From Bradyrhizobium sp. CCBAU 51765 (GTDB lineage Bacteria > Pseudomonadota > Alphaproteobacteria > Rhizobiales > Xanthobacteraceae), in contig NZ_CP030038.1 of NCBI RefSeq assembly GCF_015291725.1, positions 992,001 through 1,056,000 on the forward strand: 64,000 nucleotides of DNA, written 5' to 3'. The notes under the pieces were generated by a model, which had not been told where the DNA came from, made no database searches, and saw nothing but the letters and a program-made list of their open reading frames with translations. How positions within the stretch are numbered: the stretch's first letter is position 1; every line of letters begins with the position of its first letter. The position numbers and the translations under genes are program-made. Below, one piece after another: positions 53,310-62,067 of this stretch.

Positions 53310-54437
53310 TCAGGCCTTGAGCACGCCCGGGAAGTGATGGTCGAAGGCGCCGCGGTAGTCCGTCGCGTTGTTCATGTTGTAGTAGACCACGCGGCGCACC
53401 CATTCCTTCTGCGAGTCCATCACCTTCTTCATGAACGGGTCGGAGCCGAGCTGGGCGATCAGACCGTCCCACGCCTTGATCTGCGCGTCGAACACCGACT
53501 TCGGTGTCCTCTGGACGTTGACCTTGTCCTTGTTGATCAGCTCCTGCAGGTCCTTCGAGTAATAGTCCATGGCCTTCCATTCGTTGGCGGAGGAAGCAGC
53601 TTCGGCGGCGTATTGCAGGATCGCCTGCTGTTCCTTCGGCAGCGAATTGAACTTCGTCCGGTTGAACATGATCTCGAAATATTCCGTCGCCTGATGATGA
53701 CTGCCCATCATGTAGTTCTTGGCGACATCCTGCGCGCCGAAGCGCCGGTCCGAGGTCGGGTTGTTGAACTCGAACCCGTCGATCACGCCGCGTTCCATCG
53801 CGGGCACGATCTCGCCGCCGGGCAGCTGCGCGACGGATGCGCCCATCGCCTGGAAGAGATCGGCGGCCAGACCCACCGTGCGGTACTTCAAGCCCTTGAG
53901 ATCGGCGTCGCTGGTGATCGGCTTCTTGAACCAGCCGAGCGGCTGCGTCGGCATCGGCATGGCGAAGAAGCTCTTGATGTTGACGTTCATGATCTTGGTC
54001 TGGAGCTCCTCGAACAGCTCCTTGCCGCCGCCGTTGTGGATCCAGCCAAGGCCTTCGTTGGCGTTGAAGCCGAACACCGGGCCCGTGCCGAACAGCGAGG
54101 CGGCCTTGTGCTTGCCGTACCAGTAGACGGTGACGGTGTGGGCCGCGTCGATCTGGCCGCCATGAACGCCGTCGAAGACCTGGAACGGATGCACGACCGA
54201 GCCGCCGACGAGATAGTCGATGCGCAGCCGTCCTCCGGCCATCTCGTTGACGCGCTTCACATAGTCTTCGGCCATCTCGTTGAAGACATCGGCCTTGCCC
54301 CACGAGCCCTGCATCTTCATGGTCACTGTCTGCGCCCGGCTGACTTGCGGCATGGCGATGGCAGCAGCGCCGGTCGCGCCTGCGGCCAGCAAGAATTTGC
54401 GACGAGTTGTTCTGGTCTTTTCAGACTTTGCAGTCAT
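53310..54437 (-). CDS. TRAP transporter substrate-binding protein (DctP/TakP-like)
   Basis: 375 residues with a twin-arginine signal (RTTRRKFLLAAGATGAAAIA). The body resembles the TakP branch for alpha-keto or monocarboxylic acids: QGSWGKADVFNEMAEDYVKR, the ligand Arg region LKGLKYRTVGLAADLF, and GVIDGFEFNNPTSDRRFG. First gene of the operon (DctP, then DctQ and DctM, amidase, small membrane protein). Confidence 0.93.
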   Translation of the reverse strand: MTAKSEKTRTTRRKFLLAAGATGAAAIAMPQVSRAQTVTMKMQGSWGKADVFNEMAEDYVKRVNEMAGGRLRIDYLVGGSVVHPFQVFDGVHGGQIDAAHTVTVYWYGKHKAASLFGTGPVFGFNANEGLGWIHNGGGKELFEELQTKIMNVNIKSFFAMPMPTQPLGWFKKPITSDADLKGLKYRTVGLAADLFQAMGASVAQLPGGEIVPAMERGVIDGFEFNNPTSDRRFGAQDVAKNYMMGSHHQATEYFEIMFNRTKFNSLPKEQQAILQYAAEAASSANEWKAMDYYSKDLQELINKDKVNVQRTPKSVFDAQIKAWDGLIAQLGSDPFMKKVMDSQKEWVRRVVYYNMNNATDYRGAFDHHFPGVLKA

Positions 54438-54735
54438 GGACGTCCTCCCTGGCGGCCTGTTTGTTCGAACGCGTTTCGGCGCGCTTCGTTTTTAACCGCT
54501 GGGGGCATGCCGCATTCCAGCGACTTTGATCACAGTTTGGACGCATTGTCGGCATCCGACAAGCCTCGCGATGTCGCATCTTGGATGTTGGCGAGCTTTC
54601 GGCTTGCAGCAGCCGCATAAGGCAGTCGCGTCTCGCAGCGCAGCAAATATGCAGACGTCCTCTCAGACCTCGGAAAGCTGCGTGCACGGCCGAAGAGAAA
54701 CTGTCAGCGCGGCAGCGGACGGAAGGGTAGGCCGG
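54438..54735. other. Gap upstream of the TRAP operon
   Basis: No gene is strongly supported. A 37-codon plus-strand frame (54,507-54,620, beginning MPHSSDFDHSLDALSASDKP) is open, but it has no good ribosome site. The region should contain the TRAP promoter. Confidence 0.4.
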
Positions 54736-55401
54736 CTAATTGTCGCCGGCGGCTCGTGCGGCTTCATGGAATAGCCGCACGCGCGCCAGATCCTTGGCGT
54801 GCGTGCCTTCCTTGTCTGTCCTTGTCTTCGAATCTACGCCGGCCGGCCCGACCACGCGGATGGCCTGTGCGACGTTGTCAGGACCCAAGCCTCCGGCCAG
54901 GATGATGGGGATGCCGACCAGCTCGACGATCCGGCGGCTGATGCTCCAGTCGTGCGGCACGCCGATCGCACCGATCTGCCTGTCGGAGGGGCGATGACTG
55001 TCCAGCAGAAGATAGTCCGCAATGTGCTCATAGCTCCGGGCGATCTCGACGCTCTCCTCGCCATAAACCGGCACGCTCCGCATGATCAGACTATCGGGCA
55101 GCGCGGCCTTGATCATGGCGACCTCTGCGGGCTCGAGCAGTTCGGGTGCGGCTCCGAGATGAACGATCGCAGGCTTCAACATCCTTGCCCATTCGACGAT
55201 CAACGCCGCTCGCGCCGTGAGAAACAGAGCCGAAAATCTTGCCGGCGTCACGATCGTAGCGGCGATGTCCGCCGCCAGAGCAAGCGGCAGCTCGCGCGGA
55301 AATTCGCCGTCGCCGACCAGGATACCGACGTGATCAATTCCGATCTCCGAGACGGCGCGCGCTTCGTCCGGGCTGGAAATTTCGTAGATCTGGGTCAGCA
55401 T
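54736..55401 (-). CDS. TrpF-like TIM-barrel protein (phosphoribosylanthranilate isomerase fold)
   Basis: 221 residues. The barrel resembles TrpF/COG0135: IGIDHVGILVGDGEFPRELP, later LLLDSHRP (the acidic Asp position) and the phosphate-loop PIILAGGLGPDNVAQAI. The N-terminal catalytic Cys motif KICGL of TrpF is replaced by TQIYEIS, and the C-terminal GVDVSSGVE reads GVDSKTRTDKEG, so ordinary TrpF activity is doubtful. No trp genes are nearby. It may act on another phosphosugar or keto compound. Confidence 0.75.
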   Translation of the reverse strand: MLTQIYEISSPDEARAVSEIGIDHVGILVGDGEFPRELPLALAADIAATIVTPARFSALFLTARAALIVEWARMLKPAIVHLGAAPELLEPAEVAMIKAALPDSLIMRSVPVYGEESVEIARSYEHIADYLLLDSHRPSDRQIGAIGVPHDWSISRRIVELVGIPIILAGGLGPDNVAQAIRVVGPAGVDSKTRTDKEGTHAKDLARVRLFHEAARAAGDN

Positions 55402-55434
55402 GGTGAAGTGTCGGCCGCAACGGCGAAGATGAAA

Positions 55435-55656
55435 TCACTCTTCCAGCGTGAATCCGACACGCAAGGTCACCTGATAGTGCCGAACCGCGCCATTCTCGAT
55501 GTGGCCGCGAGTCTGCACCACCTCGAACCACTTCATCTCGCGAATGGTCTTCGACGCGCGGCTGATCGCGTTCTTGATCGCGTCCTCGATCGAGGTCTCG
55601 GACGATCCGACCAGGTCCAGGATCTTGTAGACATGATCTTTCTCGGCTGCAGGCAT
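55435..55656 (-). CDS. Dodecin family flavin-binding protein
   Basis: 73 residues from the ATG at 55,656, the family length. Dodecin landmarks: [34 protein letters not shown], and [20 protein letters not shown] with the conserved Trp. Twelve copies form a hollow shell that stores riboflavin, FMN or coenzyme A. Single gene. Confidence 0.93.
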   Translation of the reverse strand: MPAAEKDHVYKILDLVGSSETSIEDAIKNAISRASKTIREMKWFEVVQTRGHIENGAVRHYQVTLRVGFTLEE

Positions 55657-55803
55657 GATGGCCTCCCTGGTTGCGCTGCGGCACGCGTCGACGCGTGGGC
55701 TCCCATTTGAACGAGCGCCAGGCGGTCCGGTTCCGTCCTGCGCGATGGCCCGCATGCACCAGCCGAGGTAGAGTGGCCGGCGTCCGCCTGCTAAGCGCTA
55801 TCC

Positions 55804-56685
55804 ATGGATTCGGCGCGGCGCGACAGAACAATCGGCTCTCTTTGCCTCTGCGTGACGGCGTTCGGCTGGGCGTTGAACTGGCCGCTCATGAAGCTGTTGC
55901 TCCAGCAATGGCCGCCCCTGTTCGCACGTGGCCTTGCCGGGATCTGCGCCTCCCTCATTCTCGGCACCCTCGCGCTGAGCCGGAAGGAATCGTTCGCCGT
56001 GCCGCGCGAGGCGATCCCGCGGCTGCTGTTTGCGACCTTCACCAATGTCTTTGCCTGGATGGGTCTCGGCACGGTCGCCATGAAATATGTCACCGTGAGC
56101 GAGGGCGCTCTGCTCGCCTATACGATGCCGATCTGGGCGATGCTGTTTGCCTGGCCGGTGCTGCACACGCGGCCGGCCGCAAGGGATATTTTCGGGCTGG
56201 CCCTTGGCGTTGCCGGCGTCACGCTGCTTCTGAGCGGCAACGGCTTTGCGTTCGGCGCCGACAAGCTGCTCGGCATCGTGCTGGCGCTGCTCTGTGCCAT
56301 CCTGTTCGCGCTCGGCAACGTGCTCAACCGCAAGCCGCTGCCGATGCCGCCGCTGGTCGTCGTCGCCTGGCAGGTCGGTCTCGGCTGCGCCGCGATGCTG
56401 ATCCTCGGTGGCCTGTTCGAGCGTCCTGATATCACTGCGATTACCCCGCTGGGGCTCGGCTGCTTCGTCTATATGACGCTGGTGCCGATGGGCATCTGCT
56501 ACGTCACCTGGTTCGAGACGCTGCGCCGTCTGCCACCGACCACGGCCTCGACCGGCATGCTGATCGTTCCCGTGATCGGCGTGGTCTCCGCCGCCATCAT
56601 CCTGGGCGAGCCGCTGGGCCTGCGTGAATGGACGGCGATGGCGCTCACGCTCGGCGGCGTGACGCTCGCCTTGCAGCGGGGATAA
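55804..56685 (+). CDS. EamA/DMT-family exporter
   Basis: 293 residues, ten membrane segments in two EamA repeats (first about 12-140, second about 155-290). Typical segments: GSLCLCVTAFGWALNWPLMK and VSEGALLAYTMPIWAMLFAW. Drug/metabolite exporters of this family move amino acids, nucleosides or xenobiotics; the substrate is not predictable. Single gene, divergent from dodecin. Confidence 0.92.
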   Translation: MDSARRDRTIGSLCLCVTAFGWALNWPLMKLLLQQWPPLFARGLAGICASLILGTLALSRKESFAVPREAIPRLLFATFTNVFAWMGLGTVAMKYVTVSEGALLAYTMPIWAMLFAWPVLHTRPAARDIFGLALGVAGVTLLLSGNGFAFGADKLLGIVLALLCAILFALGNVLNRKPLPMPPLVVVAWQVGLGCAAMLILGGLFERPDITAITPLGLGCFVYMTLVPMGICYVTWFETLRRLPPTTASTGMLIVPVIGVVSAAIILGEPLGLREWTAMALTLGGVTLALQRG

Positions 56686-56702
56686 GGCGCGGAGGCTCGC
56701 CC

Positions 56703-57260
56703 CTACGGATCCAGCTCCGTATCCCAGTACAGATAGTCGAGCCAGCTGTCGTGCAGGTAGTTCGGCGGAAAGAGACGGCCGTTGCGGTGCAGCTGGTGCA
56801 CGGTGGGTGCGAACGCGTTCTGGCGCGGAAACATCTTTGCCTGCGCCGGGGTGAGATTGCCCTTGCGCAGGTTACACGGCGAGCACGCCGCGACCACGTT
56901 CTCCCAGGTGGTCTGGCCGCCTTTGCTGCGCGGGATGATGTGATCGAAAGTGAGGTCTTCGGGCGAGCCGCAATATTGGCAGGCGAAACGATCGCGCAGG
57001 AAGACGTTGAACCGGGTGAAGGCGGGGTGGGTGGTCGGCTTGACGAAGGATTTGAGCGAGACGACGCTCGGCAGCTGCATCTGCAGGGTGGGACTGTGGA
57101 CCGCCTGATCGTAGTGAGCGACGATATTGACGCGGTCGAGGAACACCGCCTTGATCGCGTCCTGCCACGACCACAACGACAGTGGGTAGTAACTCAGCGG
57201 CCGGAAGTCCGCATTCAGCACCAACACCGGCCAACTGCCTTGCGAGACATGTGCGTTCAA
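56703..57260 (-). CDS. HNH endonuclease
   Basis: 185 residues. The HNH core with a zinc knuckle is complete: RFACQYCGSPEDLTFDHIIP, then SKGGQTTWENVVAACSPCN (CxxC, DH, N, CxxC). The N-terminal 80 residues (VLVLNADFRPLSYYPLSLWS) are the conserved leader of chromosomal HNH proteins found across alphaproteobacteria. Not obviously linked to defence here; role uncertain, possibly DNA repair or phage-derived. Confidence 0.92.
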   Translation of the reverse strand: MNAHVSQGSWPVLVLNADFRPLSYYPLSLWSWQDAIKAVFLDRVNIVAHYDQAVHSPTLQMQLPSVVSLKSFVKPTTHPAFTRFNVFLRDRFACQYCGSPEDLTFDHIIPRSKGGQTTWENVVAACSPCNLRKGNLTPAQAKMFPRQNAFAPTVHQLHRNGRLFPPNYLHDSWLDYLYWDTELDP

Positions 57261-57470
57261 GTAACGCTCCCGGCCTCCAATATACGCTGCGAAGCAGCAT
57301 GTGTTGACATACTACATGCAGCGTGACGGGATTGTGAAGCCCGTTGAGCGACTTATTCAGGCGCAAGCAATGCGGCGGCGGGGTGGCAAAAGCGCTCAAA
57401 ATGCCGCGATCCCGCCGCGGGCCTCGCGGCGGCGCGGAACCCCTTTCGCGGGGTGGCCTTGCCGTAGCAG

Positions 57471-58448
57471 CTACTCCCGTACCCGCTCCAGTTTCTGCAA
57501 GCAGCGGCTCGCGCGCACGACGGGCGGCATCTCCTCGTCCGGAAAGCTCGTCTCCCAGTTGGTGACGCCGACCTCGCCGACATAGATATCGCCCTTCGAG
57601 TCCAGCGCGACGCCGTGCGGCGCCAGGAATTTGCCGCTGGCAACACCCGGACCCTCCTCGCCGCCGAGCCGCGCGATGCAATTTCCCCTGGCGTCGACGA
57701 TCGACAGCCGCGGGCCGAGATTGGGCACATTGCGGTTGATGGCCAGGCCGGGGCCGAGCTCGCCGATGACGAAGGTCGGGTTCTTGGGCCCGCCGCAGCA
57801 GCACAGCGCACAAGGGCGGTGCAGGTTGTTCCACTGCGCCTCATACTTGCCCTCGCCGTTGAACACCTGCACGCGGTGGTTCTCGCGGTCGGCGACATAG
57901 ACCCAGCCGTCGGCATCGGTGGCGATATTGTGCACGATGTTGAACTGGCCGGGATCGGTGCCCGGCTCGCCCCAGCTTTTGATCAGCTTGCCGTCGGGGG
58001 TGAATTTGTGCACGCGCGCATTGCCGTAGCCGTCGGAGACGTAGATCTCGCCCTTCGGCGACAGCGCGGTGTGGGTGCAGCGGTGGAATGGCTCGCCGCT
58101 CATGAACGGCGCCGGCTTTGCGGGGATGCCGATCGTCAGCAGCACCTTGCCGTCGGTGGTGCATTTGCGCACCGTGTGGTCGCCGTCATCGGTGCAATAA
58201 AGGTTGTCGTCGGCATCGATGTGCAGGCCATGCGCACGGGAGAACAGTCCTTCGCCCCAGCTGCGCAGGAAATTGCCGTCGCGGTCCAGCACCACCATCG
58301 GATGGGCGCCGCGGTTGAAGACGTAGACGCGATCCTTGCGGTCGACCGCGACCGAGGCGACGTCGGTGAGCTGCCAGCCCTCCGGCAATTTCGCGAAGTT
58401 TTCGACGACGCGGTAGCGATGCTCGCCGCTGCCGAGAATGGCTGGCAT
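57471..58448 (-). CDS. NHL-repeat beta-propeller protein (PAL-like)
   Basis: 325 residues made of repeated NHL blades such as VAVDRKDRVYVFNRGAHPM, LHIDADDNLYCTDDGDHTVR and IATDADGWVYVADRENHRVQ. The fold resembles peptidyl-alpha-hydroxyglycine amidating lyase (His and metal-binding sites inside the propeller). A Cys-rich loop (CALCCCGG) is unusual. No signal peptide. It may be a lyase or a binding scaffold; the catalytic set was not fully checked. Confidence 0.85.
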   Translation of the reverse strand: MPAILGSGEHRYRVVENFAKLPEGWQLTDVASVAVDRKDRVYVFNRGAHPMVVLDRDGNFLRSWGEGLFSRAHGLHIDADDNLYCTDDGDHTVRKCTTDGKVLLTIGIPAKPAPFMSGEPFHRCTHTALSPKGEIYVSDGYGNARVHKFTPDGKLIKSWGEPGTDPGQFNIVHNIATDADGWVYVADRENHRVQVFNGEGKYEAQWNNLHRPCALCCCGGPKNPTFVIGELGPGLAINRNVPNLGPRLSIVDARGNCIARLGGEEGPGVASGKFLAPHGVALDSKGDIYVGEVGVTNWETSFPDEEMPPVVRASRCLQKLERVRE

Positions 58449-58497
58449 TTGTGATCTCCCTCAATTTGGCCGTCGGCGCGACGCCCTCTCCACGCTG

Positions 58498-58573
58498 TCA
58501 TTGCGAGCGCAGCGAAGCAATCCAGAATCTGTCCGCGGATATAGTCTGGATTGCTTCGCTGCGCTCGCAATGA
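58498..58573. repeat. Intergenic inverted repeat
   Basis: TCATTGCGAGCGCAGCGAAG... and ...CTTCGCTGCGCTCGCAATGA are perfect arms of about 30 bp around an 18-bp centre, a common dispersed palindrome in rhizobial genomes. It lies between two co-directional genes. Confidence 0.8.
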
Positions 58574-58593
58574 CGATGGCGTTCAAGCCGAGC

Positions 58594-60357
58594 TCACCTG
58601 CCGCCCAAAATCCCTTCCTCGACCGCCTTGATCTGCAGCGCGAGATATTTCGAGTTGATCCGGCATTGCGCCAGGCTGCCGGCGATGAACCAGAGGCCGG
58701 GCTGCTTCGTGCGCGCATACATGTTGCGCAGCTCGAAACCCTCGCCAAAACCCCAGATCGGGCCGACGCGGTCGGCGACGCCGTCGCCGAACAGCTTTCG
58801 CACTAGATATTCCTGCGGCTTGTAGCCGGTCGAGAGCACGATGAGGTCGGCCGCAATGGTCGAGCCGTCCTTCATCCGCGCGCCCCCTGAAACGAAGCGT
58901 TCGATGTCGGAAAACTGCCTGAGGCTGATCTTGCCCTCGACGATCAGGTTCGAGCAGCCGACGTTGAAATAATAGCCGCCGCCGCGGGTGAGGTATTTGA
59001 ACTGCCAGCCAGTGCCGGCCTCGCCGAAGTCGAGCTTGAAGCCGACGCGGGTAAGGCCATCGAGCAGCTCCTTGTCGAGGTCCCTGGATTGCTCGGTCAG
59101 CATCACATGCGTCTTCCTGGCGAGCGGCGTCGGCATCGAGGCCGCAATCAGATCATTGTCCTCGAGCGTGCCTTCATTGTAGGTCGCGTATGCGAGCTGC
59201 GCCGACGGCTCGATATTGGTGACCAGCGTCGGCGAGCGCTGCACCAGCGTCACCTCGGCACCGCTGGAATGAAGATCCTGTGCGATGTCGTGACCGCTGT
59301 TGCCGGTGCCGATGACGATGGCGCGCTTGCCTGTCCAGTTCTCGCCGTCCTCGTAGCGGCTGGAATGCACCAGCGCGCCCTTGAAATTGTCGAGGGTCGG
59401 GATATCGGGCACATTGGCGATGCCGCTGACGCCGGTCGCCATCACCACGTGACGAGGATGCATGGTGCGCTTGCTGCCGTCGGAGCGGCGCAGCGTCACG
59501 GTCCAGTGGCCGCTGGCCTCGTCATAGGCGCCGCCTTCGAACTCGGTGCCGGTCCAGAAGTTCAGCTCCATGGCATCGACATAGGCTTCGAACCAGTTGG
59601 CGAGCTTGTCCTTTGGAATATAGGTCGGCCAGCTCGGCGGGAAGGGCATGTAGGGCAGGTGATTGACCTGCACCTGATTGTGCAGCGTCAGCGCGTGGTA
59701 ACGCTTGCGCCAGTTGTCTCCGATCCGCGCCTCGCGATCGACGATCAGCGTGTCGACCTTCAATTGCTTCAGCCGCGCCGCGATCGCGAGCCCGGCCTGG
59801 CCGCCGCCGACCACCAGCACGGCTGGATCGCGGTCGGCATAGTCGCGCGAGGCATTGCGCAGGTCGAGCCAGTTCGGCCCGCGAAAGTCGCGTGAATAGG
59901 CCTGGCCGCGCGGGCGCGCGGCGCCGAGCTGTTCCTCGAAGCCCTTGAGCTCATCGAGCGCGGTCAGCAGCGTCCATGCCTTCAACCGGTCGCCGTCGGT
60001 GCTGTCAGGTACGAGCCGCAGGATGCCGCTGCCGCGGCCGAGCCCGGTTTCGAAATCGAAGATGGCTTCGATGGTGTTGGTACCGGCGCGCGTCACCCAG
60101 CGCGGCGGCGCGCGGTTGGGCGCGATCCTGAAATGAGACGGAGCGGCTTTGGGCGCGAGCGCCGTCAGCTGCTGCACGACTGTGTCGCTGCCAGCGATTG
60201 TTTGCAGGTTCCAGCTCAGCGCCAGCACATCGCGCCAATAACCGTCGACGAGGAAGAGGCGGTTCAGGGTGGCGCTATCAGGCTTGCCCAGGGCGCGCTC
60301 GAATTCATCGAGCCAGGCCTGTGCGGAGACGGAAATATCCTTGGTCTTGTCCAGCAT
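58594..60357 (-). CDS. FAD/NAD(P)-dependent monooxygenase (FMO-like)
   Basis: 587 residues from the ATG at 60,357; longer open frames upstream overlap the acyl-CoA synthetase gene. An N-terminal 160-residue region resembles an NTF2/SnoaL-like domain. FAD site VLVVGGGQAGLAIAARL, the FMO loop YHALTLHNQVQVNHLPYMPF and the NADP site AIVIGTGNSGHDIAQDL follow, then FIVLSTGYKPQ-like region (LIVLSTGYKPQEYL). It is related to flavin monooxygenases and Baeyer-Villiger enzymes. Its neighbours (acyl-CoA synthetase, LIV-type binding protein, nitronate monooxygenase) suggest catabolism of an imported acid or aromatic compound. Confidence 0.9.
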   Translation of the reverse strand: MLDKTKDISVSAQAWLDEFERALGKPDSATLNRLFLVDGYWRDVLALSWNLQTIAGSDTVVQQLTALAPKAAPSHFRIAPNRAPPRWVTRAGTNTIEAIFDFETGLGRGSGILRLVPDSTDGDRLKAWTLLTALDELKGFEEQLGAARPRGQAYSRDFRGPNWLDLRNASRDYADRDPAVLVVGGGQAGLAIAARLKQLKVDTLIVDREARIGDNWRKRYHALTLHNQVQVNHLPYMPFPPSWPTYIPKDKLANWFEAYVDAMELNFWTGTEFEGGAYDEASGHWTVTLRRSDGSKRTMHPRHVVMATGVSGIANVPDIPTLDNFKGALVHSSRYEDGENWTGKRAIVIGTGNSGHDIAQDLHSSGAEVTLVQRSPTLVTNIEPSAQLAYATYNEGTLEDNDLIAASMPTPLARKTHVMLTEQSRDLDKELLDGLTRVGFKLDFGEAGTGWQFKYLTRGGGYYFNVGCSNLIVEGKISLRQFSDIERFVSGGARMKDGSTIAADLIVLSTGYKPQEYLVRKLFGDGVADRVGPIWGFGEGFELRNMYARTKQPGLWFIAGSLAQCRINSKYLALQIKAVEEGILGGR

Positions 60358-60517
60358 GCGCGACCTCATGGCCGTCTTTGCGGCGTTTCCTCTGAGGCTG
60401 ACGCTATACGGTTTCGCGGACCGCCAAAAGCGGGCGACCCGAGCGAGGCAGGCATGCGGCCCTGCTCGGACGGAATATGCCGGGCGATGCTTCAAGCCCG
60501 GATTCGGTGGGGGCCGG

Positions 60518-62044
60518 CTAAGCCCCGCCCGGCCCTCGGTCCGCCCAATAGGGATCGCGCAGCTTGCGCTTGAAGATCTTCCCGGTCGCCTCGCGGGGCA
60601 GCGCATCCAGGAACTGGATTTCCTTCGGCACCTTGAAATTGGCCAATCGCTCGCGCAGAAAAGCCTGGACCGCGGCGGCTGAGAGCTCTTCGGCCAAATC
60701 GGGCTCGATGCAGGCGCACAGCCGCTCGCCATATTCCGCGTCCGGGATGCCGAACACGGCGCAATCGCGGACGCCGGGCATGGTGATCAGCACGTTCTCG
60801 ATCTCGGCAGGATAGATGTTGACGCCGCCCGAGATCACCATGTCGCGCTTGCGGTCGCACAGGAATAGATAGCCTTCCTCGTCGAGATAGCCGACGTCGC
60901 CGACGCTGACGAGACCGTCGCGCCCCGCCTCGGCGCGCGCCTGCGCCTTGCCGTGGTAGTCGAAATCGGGCACCGCGCTCTGGCGCATGTAGATCTCGCC
61001 GATCTCATTGGCGCCGCAGAGGCTGCCGTCCTCGCGGAAGATCTTGACGATGCCGCCTTCGATGGCGCGGCCGACCGTGCCGGGCTTCTTCAGGGCCTCC
61101 TCGGCCGAGTGCCACACCGGGATGCCGGTCTCGGTCGAGCCGAAATATTCGTTGATGACCGGTCCCCACCACTCGATCATGGCCCGCTTCACCTCGGGCG
61201 GGCAGGGCGCCGCGCCGTGCACGACGAAGCGCAGCGACGACAGGTCGTAACGCTGCCTGACGGCCTCGGGCAGGCGGAGCAGGCGCACGAACATGGTCGG
61301 CACCATGTGGATGTGCGTCACACGGTGGCGTTCGATCAGCGCCAAGAGCTCCTCGGCGTCGAACCGCGCCTGGAGCACGATGGTGCAGCCGTTGCGGAAA
61401 GCCATCATGCCGTAGGAATGCGGTGCCGAGTGATACATCGGCCCGTTGATCAGCACGATTTGGTCCTCGCGCGGCTTGATGCCATAGGCGATCGCGCCGA
61501 CGCGCTCGGAGGCGGCGGCCTGCTCGGGCCGCATCGGCATGCGCCGCACGCCCTTCGGCATGCCCGTGGTCCCCGAGGTGTAGATCATCGCTGCGGCCCG
61601 GCGCGGCGGCTCCTGCATTTCCGGATGGCCGTCGCGCAAGCGGTCCCAATCGATCGATCCCGCCGTGACCTTGGTCAGCTCGGGGGGAATTGCGAATGTC
61701 GCCGCGAGCTCGGGCGGGGTTGCGACGACGAGCAGGCGGATATCCTCGGGAATGCCCCCGCGGATCTGCGGCAGCAGGTCGGCGTGGCAGACCAGGATCC
61801 TGGCGCCGCTGTCGGCCAGGATGTAACGGACCTCCTCGGCCTTGAGGTGCCAGTTGATCGGCACCACCGGGCTGCCCAGTGCGGCCGAGGCCGCAACCAC
61901 CTCGAACAGGGCGAAGTCGTTGCGCAGCATCATCGCGACCGGCGCGCCTTCGGCAACGCCGAGGGTGCGCAGGCCGCTCGCGGCGCGTTTGATGCGCGCC
62001 TGGATCTCGTCATAGCCGATCCGGCGTTCGCCGCTGATGATCAT
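60518..62044 (-). CDS. Acyl-CoA synthetase (AMP-binding)
   Basis: 508 residues from the ATG at 62,044 with AGGGA upstream (a GTG at 62,062 is in frame). ANL-superfamily motifs: MIYTSGTTGMPKGV (P-loop-like), YFGSTETGIP, GDVGYLDEEGYLFLCDRKRD and the C-terminal catalytic Lys in REATGKIFKRKL. It activates a carboxylic acid to its CoA thioester. Overlap-free, 24 bp from the binding-protein gene; part of a catabolic operon. Confidence 0.93.
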   Translation of the reverse strand: MIISGERRIGYDEIQARIKRAASGLRTLGVAEGAPVAMMLRNDFALFEVVAASAALGSPVVPINWHLKAEEVRYILADSGARILVCHADLLPQIRGGIPEDIRLLVVATPPELAATFAIPPELTKVTAGSIDWDRLRDGHPEMQEPPRRAAAMIYTSGTTGMPKGVRRMPMRPEQAAASERVGAIAYGIKPREDQIVLINGPMYHSAPHSYGMMAFRNGCTIVLQARFDAEELLALIERHRVTHIHMVPTMFVRLLRLPEAVRQRYDLSSLRFVVHGAAPCPPEVKRAMIEWWGPVINEYFGSTETGIPVWHSAEEALKKPGTVGRAIEGGIVKIFREDGSLCGANEIGEIYMRQSAVPDFDYHGKAQARAEAGRDGLVSVGDVGYLDEEGYLFLCDRKRDMVISGGVNIYPAEIENVLITMPGVRDCAVFGIPDAEYGERLCACIEPDLAEELSAAAVQAFLRERLANFKVPKEIQFLDALPREATGKIFKRKLRDPYWADRGPGGA

Positions 62045-62067
62045 GGTCCGTCCCTGTTGCACTGAAG

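Noticed and set aside
53112..54620. 502-codon plus-strand open frame
   Set aside because: Antisense to DctP/DctQ-like genes. Only its last 37 codons lie outside a gene, and they lack a ribosome site.
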